In this document: positions 27,304 through 35,144 of the stretch, piece by piece | Layout of the letters: each line of letters opens with the position of its first letter | Numbering within the stretch: position 1 is the first letter of the stretch | Origin: Dyella_A sp050749815 | Lineage (GTDB): Bacteria; Pseudomonadota; Gammaproteobacteria; Xanthomonadales; Rhodanobacteraceae | Reading direction: 5' to 3' | Length of the DNA stretch: 64,000 nt | Assembly: GCF_050749815.1 (NCBI RefSeq) | Contig: NZ_CP192735.1 | Span: 496,001 to 560,000, forward strand | Program-made: the position numbers and the translations under genes | The notes under the pieces: generated by a model | Databases searched by the model: none | The model's input: only the letters and a program-made list of their open reading frames with translations | What the model was told of the DNA's origin: nothing

Positions 27304-28151
27304 GCGACACCGGTCACGGCGCGCTGCAGAGCTATGTCGACAAGTGGCTGGCGGTGCAGCCGCAGCAGCGCGTGGCGCTGGCGTTCGTCGATCCGCGCGA
27401 GCACGCCGGCCACATTGCGCTGGCGGCGTTGGAACAGGAGCTGCTCGGCGCGGCCTACGGGATCCGCGAGCCGCAGGTCGCTGCGGTGAAGTTGAACTGG
27501 TGGGCGGAAGAACTGGCCGGCGCCGCGCACAGTGGCGGCCGCCATCCACTGACCCAGGTGCTGTTCGACGACGAGCGCGCCCACGCGCTGCCGGCCGAGT
27601 GTTGGCTGGCGCCGGTACGCGCCGCCATCGCCCAGCTGGAAGACGGCACGCCGGCGGATTTCCAGGCGCAACTCGCCGCCGCCCAGCCGCTGCATGGGGC
27701 GCTGGCTGAGCTCGAGACGGCATGGTGGTTTGGTCCGCAGGCATCGTCCGAGCGCGCCGCCCGTGTCGCGGTGCTGGCGCATCTGCTGCACGCACTGCGC
27801 CGCCTGCATGACGATGCCGAACGCGACCGTCTGCCGCTGCCGATGGCACGCCTGGCGCGGTTCGAGCTTGCGCGTTCGGCGCTGCGCACGCGCAGCGAGG
27901 CGCGCGACCAGGCGATTCGCGCGCAATTGGCCGATCTGGCCGCCGCGTGGCGTGAGGCGGCGCAACGGCCCGGACCGCTGGGCGTGTTCCGCGCGCTGGA
28001 GGCGCGTCAGGATGCGCGTCTCGTACGCGCGGCGCAGCGGGCGGACGATCCCCTGCGCGCGCTGCAGCAGGGGCTGGATGGCGGCAACTTCGGCAACACG
28101 CTGGCCGCCTGGAACGCAGCACGCCGCTGGCGCCGCGCCGCTGCGGGCTGA
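27300..28151 (+). CDS. Phytoene/squalene synthase-like protein, degenerate active site
   Basis: The 283-residue helical protein resembles the trans-isoprenyl diphosphate synthase (head-to-head) fold in the middle, with KLNWWAEEL near 64-72, HPLTQVL near 82-88 and the late LLHALRRLHDDAERDRLPLP. The first aspartate-rich motif expected near the N-terminus is absent and the second is only partly kept. Carotenoid or squalene synthesis is therefore doubtful. It is translationally coupled to gph at its start (ATGA) and ends 120 bases before folE2. No hopanoid or carotenoid gene is nearby. Confidence 0.65.
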   Translation: MSDTGHGALQSYVDKWLAVQPQQRVALAFVDPREHAGHIALAALEQELLGAAYGIREPQVAAVKLNWWAEELAGAAHSGGRHPLTQVLFDDERAHALPAECWLAPVRAAIAQLEDGTPADFQAQLAAAQPLHGALAELETAWWFGPQASSERAARVAVLAHLLHALRRLHDDAERDRLPLPMARLARFELARSALRTRSEARDQAIRAQLADLAAAWREAAQRPGPLGVFRALEARQDARLVRAAQRADDPLRALQQGLDGGNFGNTLAAWNAARRWRRAAAG

Positions 28152-28271
28152 GATCGCGGTTGCGGCCAGCGGACGCAGCGTTTCCCGCATCCGCCTGTTG
28201 TGCTGGCAGGCACTGCCCCAAAATAAACGCTTCGACGCGAAACCCTCGCCCGATTGCTTCAGGAACTTCCC

Positions 28272-29225
28272 ATGCACAGCCACGAGAACACCGCCCGCCT
28301 GATGCCCGATGTCGCCCACCAGGCGCAGCCGCACCTGGCCGGCGCGCTGGACTGGGTCGGCATGGACGGCATCGAAGTGCCCGTGCGTTTTGACGCTGGC
28401 GATGGCGACGTGCAGCGTGCCAGCGCCCAGGTCGGCGCCTTCGTCAACCTCACCCGGCCGGACAAGCGCGGCATCCATATGTCGCGGCTGTACCTGCTGG
28501 TGGACGAGCACCTGAGCAAGCGCACGCTCGATGCGGCGATGCTCGAGGGCTTGCTGAAGGCCTTCCTGGAGTCGCACAAGGATCTGGCCGACCGCGCACG
28601 CATCAGCATCCGCTTCGACCAGCTGGTGCGCCGCGCGGCCCTGCGCAGCGCCAACAGCGGCTGGCGCGCCTACCCGGTGTCGATCGAAGCGAGCCTGGGT
28701 GCCGATGGTTTCCGCATGGAGCTGGGCACTGAGGTGGTCTATTCGTCCACCTGTCCGGCCTCCGCGGCGCTCTCGCGCCAGCTGATCCAGGAGCAGTTCG
28801 CGAGGGATTTCGCCGAAGGTGCCGCGCTGGATCGCACCGCCGTGCTGGCGTGGCTCGGCAGCGAGCAGGGCATCGTCGCCACGCCGCATGCGCAGCGCAG
28901 CGTGGCCCGCCTGCTGGTGCGCTTCGACAGCCAGGCGCCGCTGAACCTGATCGGTCTGCTGGACCGCGTCGAGCAGGCACTGGGGACGCCGGTACAGACC
29001 GCGGTGAAGCGCGAGGACGAGCAGGCCTTCGCGCTGGCCAACGGCGGCAACCTGATGTTCTGCGAGGACGCCGCACGACGCATCCAGCGCGCGCTGGATG
29101 CCGACGCCACGATCGCCGACTTCCACGTGCGGCTGGAGCATCAGGAGAGCCTGCACCCGCACGACGCCGTGGCCTACGCCAGCAAGGGCGTGCCCGGGGG
29201 CTTCGGCAGCGGCGACTGCGCCTGA
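28272..29225 (+). CDS. folE2: GTP cyclohydrolase FolE2
   Basis: The 317-residue type IB GTP cyclohydrolase opens the folate pathway by making dihydroneopterin triphosphate. Family hallmarks are VNLTRPDKRGIHMSRLY, the catalytic Cys in YSSTCPASAALSRQ, and the final SLHPHDAVAY. FolE2 can use metals other than zinc and in many bacteria replaces FolE under zinc limitation. I found no Zur-like palindrome in the 120 bases upstream, so here it may be the housekeeping enzyme. Confidence 0.95.
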   Translation: MHSHENTARLMPDVAHQAQPHLAGALDWVGMDGIEVPVRFDAGDGDVQRASAQVGAFVNLTRPDKRGIHMSRLYLLVDEHLSKRTLDAAMLEGLLKAFLESHKDLADRARISIRFDQLVRRAALRSANSGWRAYPVSIEASLGADGFRMELGTEVVYSSTCPASAALSRQLIQEQFARDFAEGAALDRTAVLAWLGSEQGIVATPHAQRSVARLLVRFDSQAPLNLIGLLDRVEQALGTPVQTAVKREDEQAFALANGGNLMFCEDAARRIQRALDADATIADFHVRLEHQESLHPHDAVAYASKGVPGGFGSGDCA

Positions 29226-29356
29226 TCCGGCTTATCGCTCGCGCTGGCGCGTTTGGCCCGAGCGGCCTAGGGCGATAACGCGGCCATTTGCGGCAAGGGT
29301 GTATGAGTCCGTGCCACTCGCGGCTCGCCAGGCGGGTGCGCCAGAGATTCGCGGTA

Positions 29357-30190
29357 TCAGTGGTCGCGCAGGCCAGGCAGCAGCAGCGGATCGAGCCGCG
29401 TGCCGAACCAGTTGAAGCCCCAGTGCAGGTGCGGCCCGGTGGCGCGACCGGTCGTGCCCGAGAGCGCGACCACCTGTCCTTGCCGAACCCGCTCGCCCAC
29501 GTGCACCTTCAGTGCCGACAGGTGCAGGAAGTTCGAGCTCAGTCCGAAGCCGTGATCGATCAGCACCGTGCCGCCGGTGAGGTACAGCGCCGGTGCGGCG
29601 AAGGTCACCACGCCAGAGGCTGGCGCGCGCACTGGCGTGCCGACCGGCACCGCGATGTCCATGCCCGAATGCGGCGCGCGTGGCTCGCCGTTGTAGATGC
29701 GCTGGTTGCCGAAGCGCCCGCTGATCCGTCCGTGCACCGGCCAGACGAAGCCGCGCAGGAAATCCTCGCGGGGGTCGTCGCGTGTGCGTGCGGCCGTTAC
29801 CGCGGCCTGTTCGCGCGTGATGCGCGCCGCGATCGCCGGGGGCGGGTTCACCGTCTTCGGCGGCACACCGTTGACGCGTTCGATCGGCCAGTCACGCGGT
29901 GTCACGGAGATGCGCACCGTGCGCGAAGCGCGTTTCCCGTTGCTCAAGGTGAGCCGCAGCGGGCCGGCTTCATCGCGACCGGCGCCGAAGACCGCGCGCC
30001 CGTCTGCGCCGACGTGCAGTGGCACGCCGTTGAGTCGGGCGGTGCTGCCCGCGGGCAGGTGCAGGATCACCAGCTGGCCTTGCGACACGGTGCGCGGCAG
30101 CGTGGTCGGTACGGCCGCCCGCGCCGGCGATAGCGCCAAACACATCGCCACGGCGAGCAGCCGAGGCAACGTGCCGCCCGATGACTGCAT
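29357..30190 (-). CDS. Secreted M23 family metallopeptidase
   Basis: The 277-residue protein starts with a signal peptide (about 1-30, hydrophobic LLAVAMCLALS then ARAAV). A beta-rich domain with LILHLPAGSTARLNG-like sequence follows (about 35-115). The C-terminal LytM domain has the zinc and catalytic motifs HSGMDI and HLHWG and the VWPVHGRISGRFG strand. Such enzymes cut peptidoglycan cross-links or act as lysostaphin-type endopeptidases. The ATG at 30190 is chosen because it gives the signal peptide. It is followed upstream by yidD on the same strand, 52 bases away. Confidence 0.88.
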   Translation of the reverse strand: MQSSGGTLPRLLAVAMCLALSPARAAVPTTLPRTVSQGQLVILHLPAGSTARLNGVPLHVGADGRAVFGAGRDEAGPLRLTLSNGKRASRTVRISVTPRDWPIERVNGVPPKTVNPPPAIAARITREQAAVTAARTRDDPREDFLRGFVWPVHGRISGRFGNQRIYNGEPRAPHSGMDIAVPVGTPVRAPASGVVTFAAPALYLTGGTVLIDHGFGLSSNFLHLSALKVHVGERVRQGQVVALSGTTGRATGPHLHWGFNWFGTRLDPLLLPGLRDH

Positions 30191-30242
30191 GGCCTTACAC
30201 GCGCTTGCCGGCCGTGCAGGGCAGGCGGCCCGTATCCACCGA

Positions 30243-30521
30243 TCAATCGTCATGATGAGGCTCCGCATGGGGCGTGTTGGGGTGATGCCCGCAACGGCGC
30301 AAGACAAAGCGTTCGGGCACCGGATCCTCTCCGCCGCTGCACAGCGGCTGGCAGCGGGCAAGCCGCCACAGGGTCAGCGCACCGCCACGCAGCGGACCGA
30401 AGCGTGCAACGGCAATCCGTGCATAATCGGAGCAACTGGGGTAGAAGCGACAACGCTGCCCCAGCAGGGGGCTGAGCCAGCGTTTGTACAGGCGGAGCAG
30501 AAAAAGCAGGAATCGGGTCAA
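30243..30521 (-). CDS. yidD: YidD membrane protein insertion efficiency factor
   Basis: The 92-residue protein has the YidD signature: an N-terminal amphipathic region (FLLFLLRLYKRWLSPLLG), then CRFYPSCSDYA and a third Cys in ARCQPLCSGG. It assists YidC-dependent membrane insertion. It normally lies between rnpA and yidC, but here it stands apart, next to an M23 peptidase and divergent from dksA, with a His-rich C-terminal tail. Confidence 0.93.
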   Translation of the reverse strand: MTRFLLFLLRLYKRWLSPLLGQRCRFYPSCSDYARIAVARFGPLRGGALTLWRLARCQPLCSGGEDPVPERFVLRRCGHHPNTPHAEPHHDD

Positions 30522-30646
30522 GACAGTTCACGCGGCCAAGACGGCTGGCGGTTCGTAGTGCACCTGAGTATTCCAGAAGCGCGCTTGCTGGTGTAAGGCA
30601 CATGGGCTATAACACCCGGCCGCCACGGCCAAAACGGTGAAGGGAA

Positions 30647-31771
30647 ATGGCGAAAACCACGCGTAGTTCGACCGCCGCCAAGGCGCAGAAGAACAAGCCT
30701 GCGGCCACGGCGAAATCCTCCAAGCCTGGGAAGGCAAAACCCGCTGTGTCCGCGTCGCGGGGCGCTGCCAAGGCGGCCAAGTCCACACCGAAGAAGACCG
30801 TGGCATCGAAGGCTGCTGCCAAGAAGGTCGCCAAGAAGGCGCCGGCGAAAGCAGCGCCGAGCAAGAAGCCGGCCGTGAAGAAGGCGGCGGCGAAAAAGCC
30901 CGTTGCCAAAAGCGCGCCAGCGAAGAAGCCGGCAGCCAAGAAGGTCGCGGCGAAGAAGCCGGTCGTCGCCAAGAAGGCGCCGGCCAAGAAAGTTGCCAAG
31001 CCGGTTGCCGTGAAAAAGGCGCCGGTGAAGGCGGTTGCCAAGAAAGCTGCACCGGCCAAGCCGGCACCGGTGAAAAAGGCGGCGGCGAAACCTGCGCCGA
31101 AGCCTGCGCCGGCTCCAGCCAAGCCCGCAGCGGCGGTCAAGCCGGTCGCGGTGAGCCCCGCGCCGGCACCGGCCACGCCTGTGAAGGGCAAGGTGGCCAG
31201 TGCCGTGGCGCTGGCCACACCGCGCGTAGCGACGGCCACCGCCAGCCATACTCCTCCCAAGAAACAGAAGTCCCAGTCGTCCTCAATGAATAAAGCTGCT
31301 GCAATTTCCGACAATGGCGTGACGAAGGAAGACGGGCGCTACGCGCTCCCGGCGACCACCACGATCGAACTGCCCAAGGGCTATCGCCCCTCCGCCGACG
31401 AGGAGTACATGAGCCCGCGGCAGCTGGCGTACTTCCGCAACAAGCTTCGCGACTGGCGTGACCAGCTCGTGGAGGAGTCGCGCCAGACGATGGAGAACCT
31501 GCGTGACGAGGTTCGCGATGTCGGCGATGAAGCCGAGCGCGCCACGCGCGAGACCGAGAACTCGCTCGAACTGCGTACCCGCGACCGCTACCGCAAGCTG
31601 ATCTCCAAGATCGACAAGGCGCTGCGCCGGATCGAGGAAGGCCGCTACGGCTACTGCGAAGAGACCGACGAGGAGATCGGCGTCGATCGTCTCGACGCCC
31701 GCCCGATCGCCACGCTCTCGCTCGATGCGCAGGAGCGCCGCGAGCACCTGCAGAAGCAGATGGGCGACTGA
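30647..31771 (+). CDS. dksA: DksA-family RNA polymerase regulator with histone-like N-terminal tail
   Basis: The 374-residue protein joins two parts. Residues 1 to about 213 are a low-complexity Lys/Ala/Pro tail full of AAKK and PAKK repeats, like histone H1 tails. Residues 214-374 are a DksA core with a coiled coil (NSLELRTRDRYRKL) and the GYCEETDEEIG finger region. Of the four zinc cysteines only C337 remains; the others read T340, S358 and A361. The coiled-coil tip equivalent to D74 of E. coli DksA appears as Glu. DksA binds the RNA polymerase secondary channel with ppGpp. An internal ATG at 31286 would give the core alone but lacks a ribosome site. A clear hairpin follows the stop. Confidence 0.9.
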   Translation: MAKTTRSSTAAKAQKNKPAATAKSSKPGKAKPAVSASRGAAKAAKSTPKKTVASKAAAKKVAKKAPAKAAPSKKPAVKKAAAKKPVAKSAPAKKPAAKKVAAKKPVVAKKAPAKKVAKPVAVKKAPVKAVAKKAAPAKPAPVKKAAAKPAPKPAPAPAKPAAAVKPVAVSPAPAPATPVKGKVASAVALATPRVATATASHTPPKKQKSQSSSMNKAAAISDNGVTKEDGRYALPATTTIELPKGYRPSADEEYMSPRQLAYFRNKLRDWRDQLVEESRQTMENLRDEVRDVGDEAERATRETENSLELRTRDRYRKLISKIDKALRRIEEGRYGYCEETDEEIGVDRLDARPIATLSLDAQERREHLQKQMGD

Positions 31772-31796
31772 TCCGCCGTCACTCCGGCGTCGTCAC

Positions 31797-31820
31797 GAAG
31801 CCCCGCTCCGGCGGGGCTTC
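31797..31820 (+). terminator. Hairpin terminator after dksA
   Basis: A perfect 10-base stem gaagccccgc/gcggggcttc with loop tccg lies 26 bases after the dksA stop and is followed by gtcgttt. The T tract is short, so strength is uncertain. Confidence 0.7.
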
Positions 31821-31850
31821 GTCGTTTCGGCGCTTGCGTCCGGCTTAAAT

Positions 31851-31874
31851 ATCCATGATTCTAGAAATATGGAT
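31851..31874. promoter_or_regulatory. Palindromic ArsR operator overlapping the arsR start codon
   Basis: A 24-base imperfect palindrome, atccat-N12-atggat with a symmetric attctagaaat centre, spans 31851-31874 and covers the arsR ATG at 31869. It is AT-rich in a GC-rich setting and sits where autoregulation is expected. No ribosome site precedes the ATG, so a leaderless transcript starting near 31869 is possible. Confidence 0.6.
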
Positions 31875-32219
31875 GAATTGACCGCTCTCGATACGCTCGC
31901 CGCGCTGGCCCAGTCGACCCGGCTGGCGGTATTCCGTCTGCTGGTGAGCCATGAGCCGCACGGTCTGCCGGCCGGCGACGTGGCCGCGGCGCTGGACGTC
32001 CCGCAGAACACCCTCTCCGCGCACCTCACCGTGCTGGCGCGCGCCGGCCTGGTCGAGGGCGAGCGGCAGGGCCGCTCGATCGTCTATCGCGCCCGACTGG
32101 ATGCCCTGCGCGCGCTGATGGTGTACCTCGCGCGCGACTGCTGCAGCGCGCATCCCGAACTGTGCCAACCGCTGCTGGCCGAGCTGGCCTGCAGCACCGA
32201 CTGCAAGGATCCCCGATGA
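31869..32219 (+). CDS. arsR: ArsR family arsenic-responsive repressor
   Basis: The 116-residue winged-helix repressor has the DNA helix PQNTLSAHLTVLARAGLV (about 45-62) and REGRSIVYR-like wing residues. It lacks the classical ELCVCDL sensor helix. Instead five Cys lie in the last 26 residues (91, 92, 99, 108, 112), with a CC-x6-C pattern resembling the C-terminal As(III) site of Acidithiobacillus ArsR. It heads arsR-arsC-acr3-arsH and likely represses it through the palindrome over its start. Confidence 0.92.
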   Translation: MDELTALDTLAALAQSTRLAVFRLLVSHEPHGLPAGDVAAALDVPQNTLSAHLTVLARAGLVEGERQGRSIVYRARLDALRALMVYLARDCCSAHPELCQPLLAELACSTDCKDPR

Positions 32220-32659
32220 GCCCGACCACCGATGCCTTCGACGTGGTGATCTACCACAACCCCGCCTGCGGCACCTCGCGCAACACGCTGGCGCTGATCC
32301 GCCACTGCGGGTTCGAGCCGCACGTCATCGAGTACCTGAAGACGCCGCCCAGCCGCGCGCTGTTGGCGCAGCTGGCCGCGCGCTCCGGCGAGCCGCTGCG
32401 CGCGCTGATCCGCGAGAAGGGTACGCCGTACGCCGAGTTGGGGCTGGGCGATGCCGCGCTGTCGGACGACGCGCTGCTCGATGCGATGGTCGCCCATCCG
32501 ATCCTGATCAATCGTCCGCTGGTGGTCTCGCCGCTGGGCGTGGCGCTGTGCCGGCCGTCCGAGCGCGTGCTCGACCTGCTGCCGGTGCGTCCGCGCGGGG
32601 CCTTCGTCAAGGAGGACGGTGAGGCGGTGCTGGATGCGCAGGGCCGTCGCGTCGGCTGA
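32216..32659 (+). CDS. arsC: Arsenate reductase (glutaredoxin type)
   Basis: The 147-residue enzyme reduces arsenate to arsenite with glutathione/glutaredoxin. The motif HNPACGTSRN carries the catalytic Cys18, and the ILINRPLVVSPLGVALCRPSE segment is typical of the ArsC/Spx-like fold. The start overlaps the arsR stop (ATGA). Arsenite made here would leave by the downstream Acr3 pump. Confidence 0.95.
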   Translation: MSPTTDAFDVVIYHNPACGTSRNTLALIRHCGFEPHVIEYLKTPPSRALLAQLAARSGEPLRALIREKGTPYAELGLGDAALSDDALLDAMVAHPILINRPLVVSPLGVALCRPSERVLDLLPVRPRGAFVKEDGEAVLDAQGRRVG

Positions 32660-32687
32660 TTGCTTTTCACTCTCTACGGATTCACCG

Positions 32688-33752
32688 ATGACCGCCGCCA
32701 CGCCGCGCCTTCGCCTCTCGTTTCTCGATCGCTACCTCACCGTCTGGATCTTCGCCGCGATGGCGCTGGGCGTGCTGCTCGGTTCGCTGTTCCCGCAGCT
32801 GCCGTCGGCGCTCGACCGCCTGAGTGTGGGCAGCACCAACATCCCGATCGCGATCGGGCTGGTGCTGATGATGTATCCGCCGCTGGCCAAGGTGCGCTAC
32901 GAGGAGCTGCACCGGGTGTTCGCCGACCGCCGGTTGCTGTGGCTGTCGCTGCTGCAGAACTGGGTGATCGGGCCGCTGCTGATGTTCGCGCTGGCGGTGA
33001 TCTTCCTGCGCGACCAGCCCGAATACATGACCGGGCTGATCCTGATCGGCCTGGCGCGCTGCATCGCGATGGTGCTGGTGTGGAACCAGCTGGCCGGCGG
33101 CGACAACCAGTACGTGGCCGGGCTGGTGGCGTTCAATGCGATCTTCCAGTTGCTCACCTTCGGCGCGTATGCGTGGTTCTTCCTGAGCGTGCTGCCGCCG
33201 GTGTTCGGGCTCGCGGGGCAGGTCGTGCCGGTCGCGCTTTCCACCATCGCGGGCGCGGTGCTGGTGTATCTCGGCATCCCGTTCGCCGCGGGCTGGCTGG
33301 GTCGGCGCGTGCTGATCCGCGCCAAGGGTGAGGCCTGGTACGCCGGGCGCTTCCTGCCGCGGATCGGCCCGATCACGCTGGTAGCGCTGCTGTTCACCAT
33401 CGTCGCGATGTTCAGCCTCAAGGGCGGCGAGCTGCTTGCGCTGCCTGGCGACGTGCTGCGCGTGGCGCTGCCGCTGGTGGTGTACTTCGTGGTGATGTTC
33501 GCGGTGAGCTTCGCGATGGCGCGCTTCGTCGGTGCCAACTACCCGCGCACCACGGCGGTGGCGTTCACCGCCGCCGGCAACAACTTCGAGCTAGCGATTG
33601 CGGTGGCGATCGCCGCGTTCGGGCTGGCGTCGAAGGTGGCGTTTGCCGCGGTGATCGGTCCGCTGGTGGAGGTGCCGGTGCTGTTGGCGCTGGTGCAAGC
33701 GGCGCGGGCGATGCAGTCGCGTTTTCCGGTGACGGCGGAGACGCAAGCGTGA
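32688..33752 (+). CDS. acr3: Arsenite efflux transporter Acr3
   Basis: The 354-residue inner membrane protein has about ten hydrophobic segments. The Acr3 signature GLARCIAMVLVWN carries the conserved Cys125, and GNNFELAIAVAIAAFG lies near the C-terminus. It exports arsenite by proton exchange and belongs to the bile/arsenite/riboflavin transporter superfamily, not to ArsB. It follows arsC by 28 bases and its stop overlaps the GTG of arsH. Confidence 0.95.
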   Translation: MTAATPRLRLSFLDRYLTVWIFAAMALGVLLGSLFPQLPSALDRLSVGSTNIPIAIGLVLMMYPPLAKVRYEELHRVFADRRLLWLSLLQNWVIGPLLMFALAVIFLRDQPEYMTGLILIGLARCIAMVLVWNQLAGGDNQYVAGLVAFNAIFQLLTFGAYAWFFLSVLPPVFGLAGQVVPVALSTIAGAVLVYLGIPFAAGWLGRRVLIRAKGEAWYAGRFLPRIGPITLVALLFTIVAMFSLKGGELLALPGDVLRVALPLVVYFVVMFAVSFAMARFVGANYPRTTAVAFTAAGNNFELAIAVAIAAFGLASKVAFAAVIGPLVEVPVLLALVQAARAMQSRFPVTAETQA

Positions 33753-34474
33753 GCCGGCTGCGCAGCTTGACCGATCTCGATCTGCTGCCCGCGCTGCATC
33801 CGGAATTCGCGCATCGTCGCCCCGCGCTGGGGCTGGGCGCGGACCAGCCGCCGCCGCGAATCCTGCTGCTGTACGGCTCGCTGCGCGAGCGCTCGTATTC
33901 GCGCCTGGCGGTGGAAGAGGCGGCGCGGCTGCTGCGGTTCTTCGGTGCCGAGACGCGCATCTTCGATCCGTCCGACCTGCCGTGGCCCGACCAGCCCGGC
34001 GCCGACGACCACCCGGCCGTGCGCGAACTGCGCGAGCTCTCGCTGTGGTCTGAAGGGCAGGTGTGGTGCAGTCCCGAGCGGCATGGCCAGATCACCGGCG
34101 TGATGAAGGCGCAGATCGACCACCTGCCGCTGTCGATCGGCGCCGTGCGCCCGACCCAAGGCCGCACGCTGGCGGTGATGCAGGTGTCCGGCGGCTCACA
34201 GTCGTTCAATGCCGTGAACACGCTCCGCCTGCTGGGGCGCTGGATGCGCATGTTCACCATCCCCAACCAGTCCAGCGTGGCCAAGGCGTGGCAGGAGTTC
34301 GACGAGGCCGGGCGGATGAAGCCCTCGGCCTACTACGACCGCATCGTCGACGTGATGGAGGAGCTGGTGCGCTTCACCGTGCTGCTGCGGCCGCACGCGG
34401 CGCAATTGGTGGATCGCTATTCCGAGCGACGCGCGGCCAACCAGCCCGTGCCCGACCTCCTCGCCACCCTGTAG
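33749..34474 (+). CDS. arsH: Arsenical resistance protein ArsH (NADPH-dependent FMN oxidoreductase)
   Basis: The 241-residue flavoprotein has the FMN loop YGSLRERSYSR, PERHGQITGVMKAQIDHLP and the QVSGGSQSFNAVNTLR segment of ArsH. ArsH oxidises trivalent organoarsenicals and reduces other acceptors. The start codon is GTG overlapping the acr3 stop (GTGA). The stop TAG (34472-34474) lies within the left end of REP-like copy B, so the repeat inserted or expanded exactly at the gene end. Confidence 0.93.
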   Translation: MSRLRSLTDLDLLPALHPEFAHRRPALGLGADQPPPRILLLYGSLRERSYSRLAVEEAARLLRFFGAETRIFDPSDLPWPDQPGADDHPAVRELRELSLWSEGQVWCSPERHGQITGVMKAQIDHLPLSIGAVRPTQGRTLAVMQVSGGSQSFNAVNTLRLLGRWMRMFTIPNQSSVAKAWQEFDEAGRMKPSAYYDRIVDVMEELVRFTVLLRPHAAQLVDRYSERRAANQPVPDLLATL

Positions 34475-34551
34475 GAGCCCGCTCGCGGGCGATGCCTTTC
34501 GCTTTGAATCGCCATCAAAGCCAAGAGCATCGCCCGCGAGCGGGCTCCTAC
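34470..34551. repeat. REP-like inverted repeat, copy B
   Basis: The left arm tgtaggagcccgctcgcggg and the right arm cccgcgagcgggctcctac enclose about 30 bases that contain a smaller gctttgaatc/gccatcaaagc pairing. It lies between the convergent genes arsH and sufE and supplies the arsH stop codon. Nearly identical to copy C. Confidence 0.88.
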
Positions 34552-34562
34552 GGGGGAGTGGG

Positions 34563-34988
34563 TCAGGCGAGTGCGGTGGCGTGCTGCTTGATCTTTGCCA
34601 GCATCGCGGCCAGTCCGTTGGAGCGGGTGGGCGAGAGGTGCTTGGCCAGGCCGATGGCCTGGATGAACTCCGGCTCCGTCGCCACGATCTCCGCGGCCGG
34701 CCGATCCGAATACACGCGCAGCACCAGGGCAATCAGGCCCGAAACGATGGCCGAATCGCTGGCGGCCTCGAAATGCATGTTCGTGGCGTCGCCGCCGGGC
34801 AGCAGCCACACCATCGACTGGCAGCCGTGCACGCGGTTGGCCTCAGTCTTGGCTTCTTCGGGGAAGGGCGGCAGCTGTTTGCCGAGGTCGATCAGGTACT
34901 GGTAACGCTCGGTCCAGTCGCTGAAGAAGGCGAACTCCTCGGCGATCTGCTGCTGGGCGTCGTGGGCGGTGGCGGTGGTGTCGGTCAT
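34563..34988 (-). CDS. sufE: Cysteine desulfuration protein SufE
   Basis: The 141-residue protein accepts sulfur from a SufS-type desulfurase on its active Cys56 in RVHGCQSMVW. The opening EFAFFSDWTERYQYLIDLG and closing SPTRSNGLAAMLAKIK segments are typical. It stands alone, downstream of cysS on the same strand with a 156-base gap holding a degenerate REP-like element. The partner sufS is not in the window. Confidence 0.93.
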   Translation of the reverse strand: MTDTTATAHDAQQQIAEEFAFFSDWTERYQYLIDLGKQLPPFPEEAKTEANRVHGCQSMVWLLPGGDATNMHFEAASDSAIVSGLIALVLRVYSDRPAAEIVATEPEFIQAIGLAKHLSPTRSNGLAAMLAKIKQHATALA

Positions 34989-35037
34989 CCGCGCATTATC
35001 GCGCTCACGCCCGCTGGAAGCGATCTGGTTGCTCGGT

Positions 35038-35140
35038 TGTAGGGGCCACCCCCCCGATCGGGTCGAGGGCAGGTTCTATGCGCGACAGCCTTTCGCCGGA
35101 ATCTGCATCAGAGCGTTCGCGCACAGGGTGCGCTCCTACA
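35038..35140. repeat. Degenerate REP-like element
   Basis: A right-end half of the REP-like family, cgcgcacagggtgcgctcctaca, lies at about 35118-35140. A weaker tgtaggggcc match at 35038 may be the decayed left end. It fills the gap between cysS and sufE. Confidence 0.55.
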
Positions 35141-35144
35141 AAAA

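Noticed and set aside
28152..28271. A Zur box controlling folE2.
   Set aside because: No palindrome like the known AT-rich Zur sites is present in the 120 bases before the gene.
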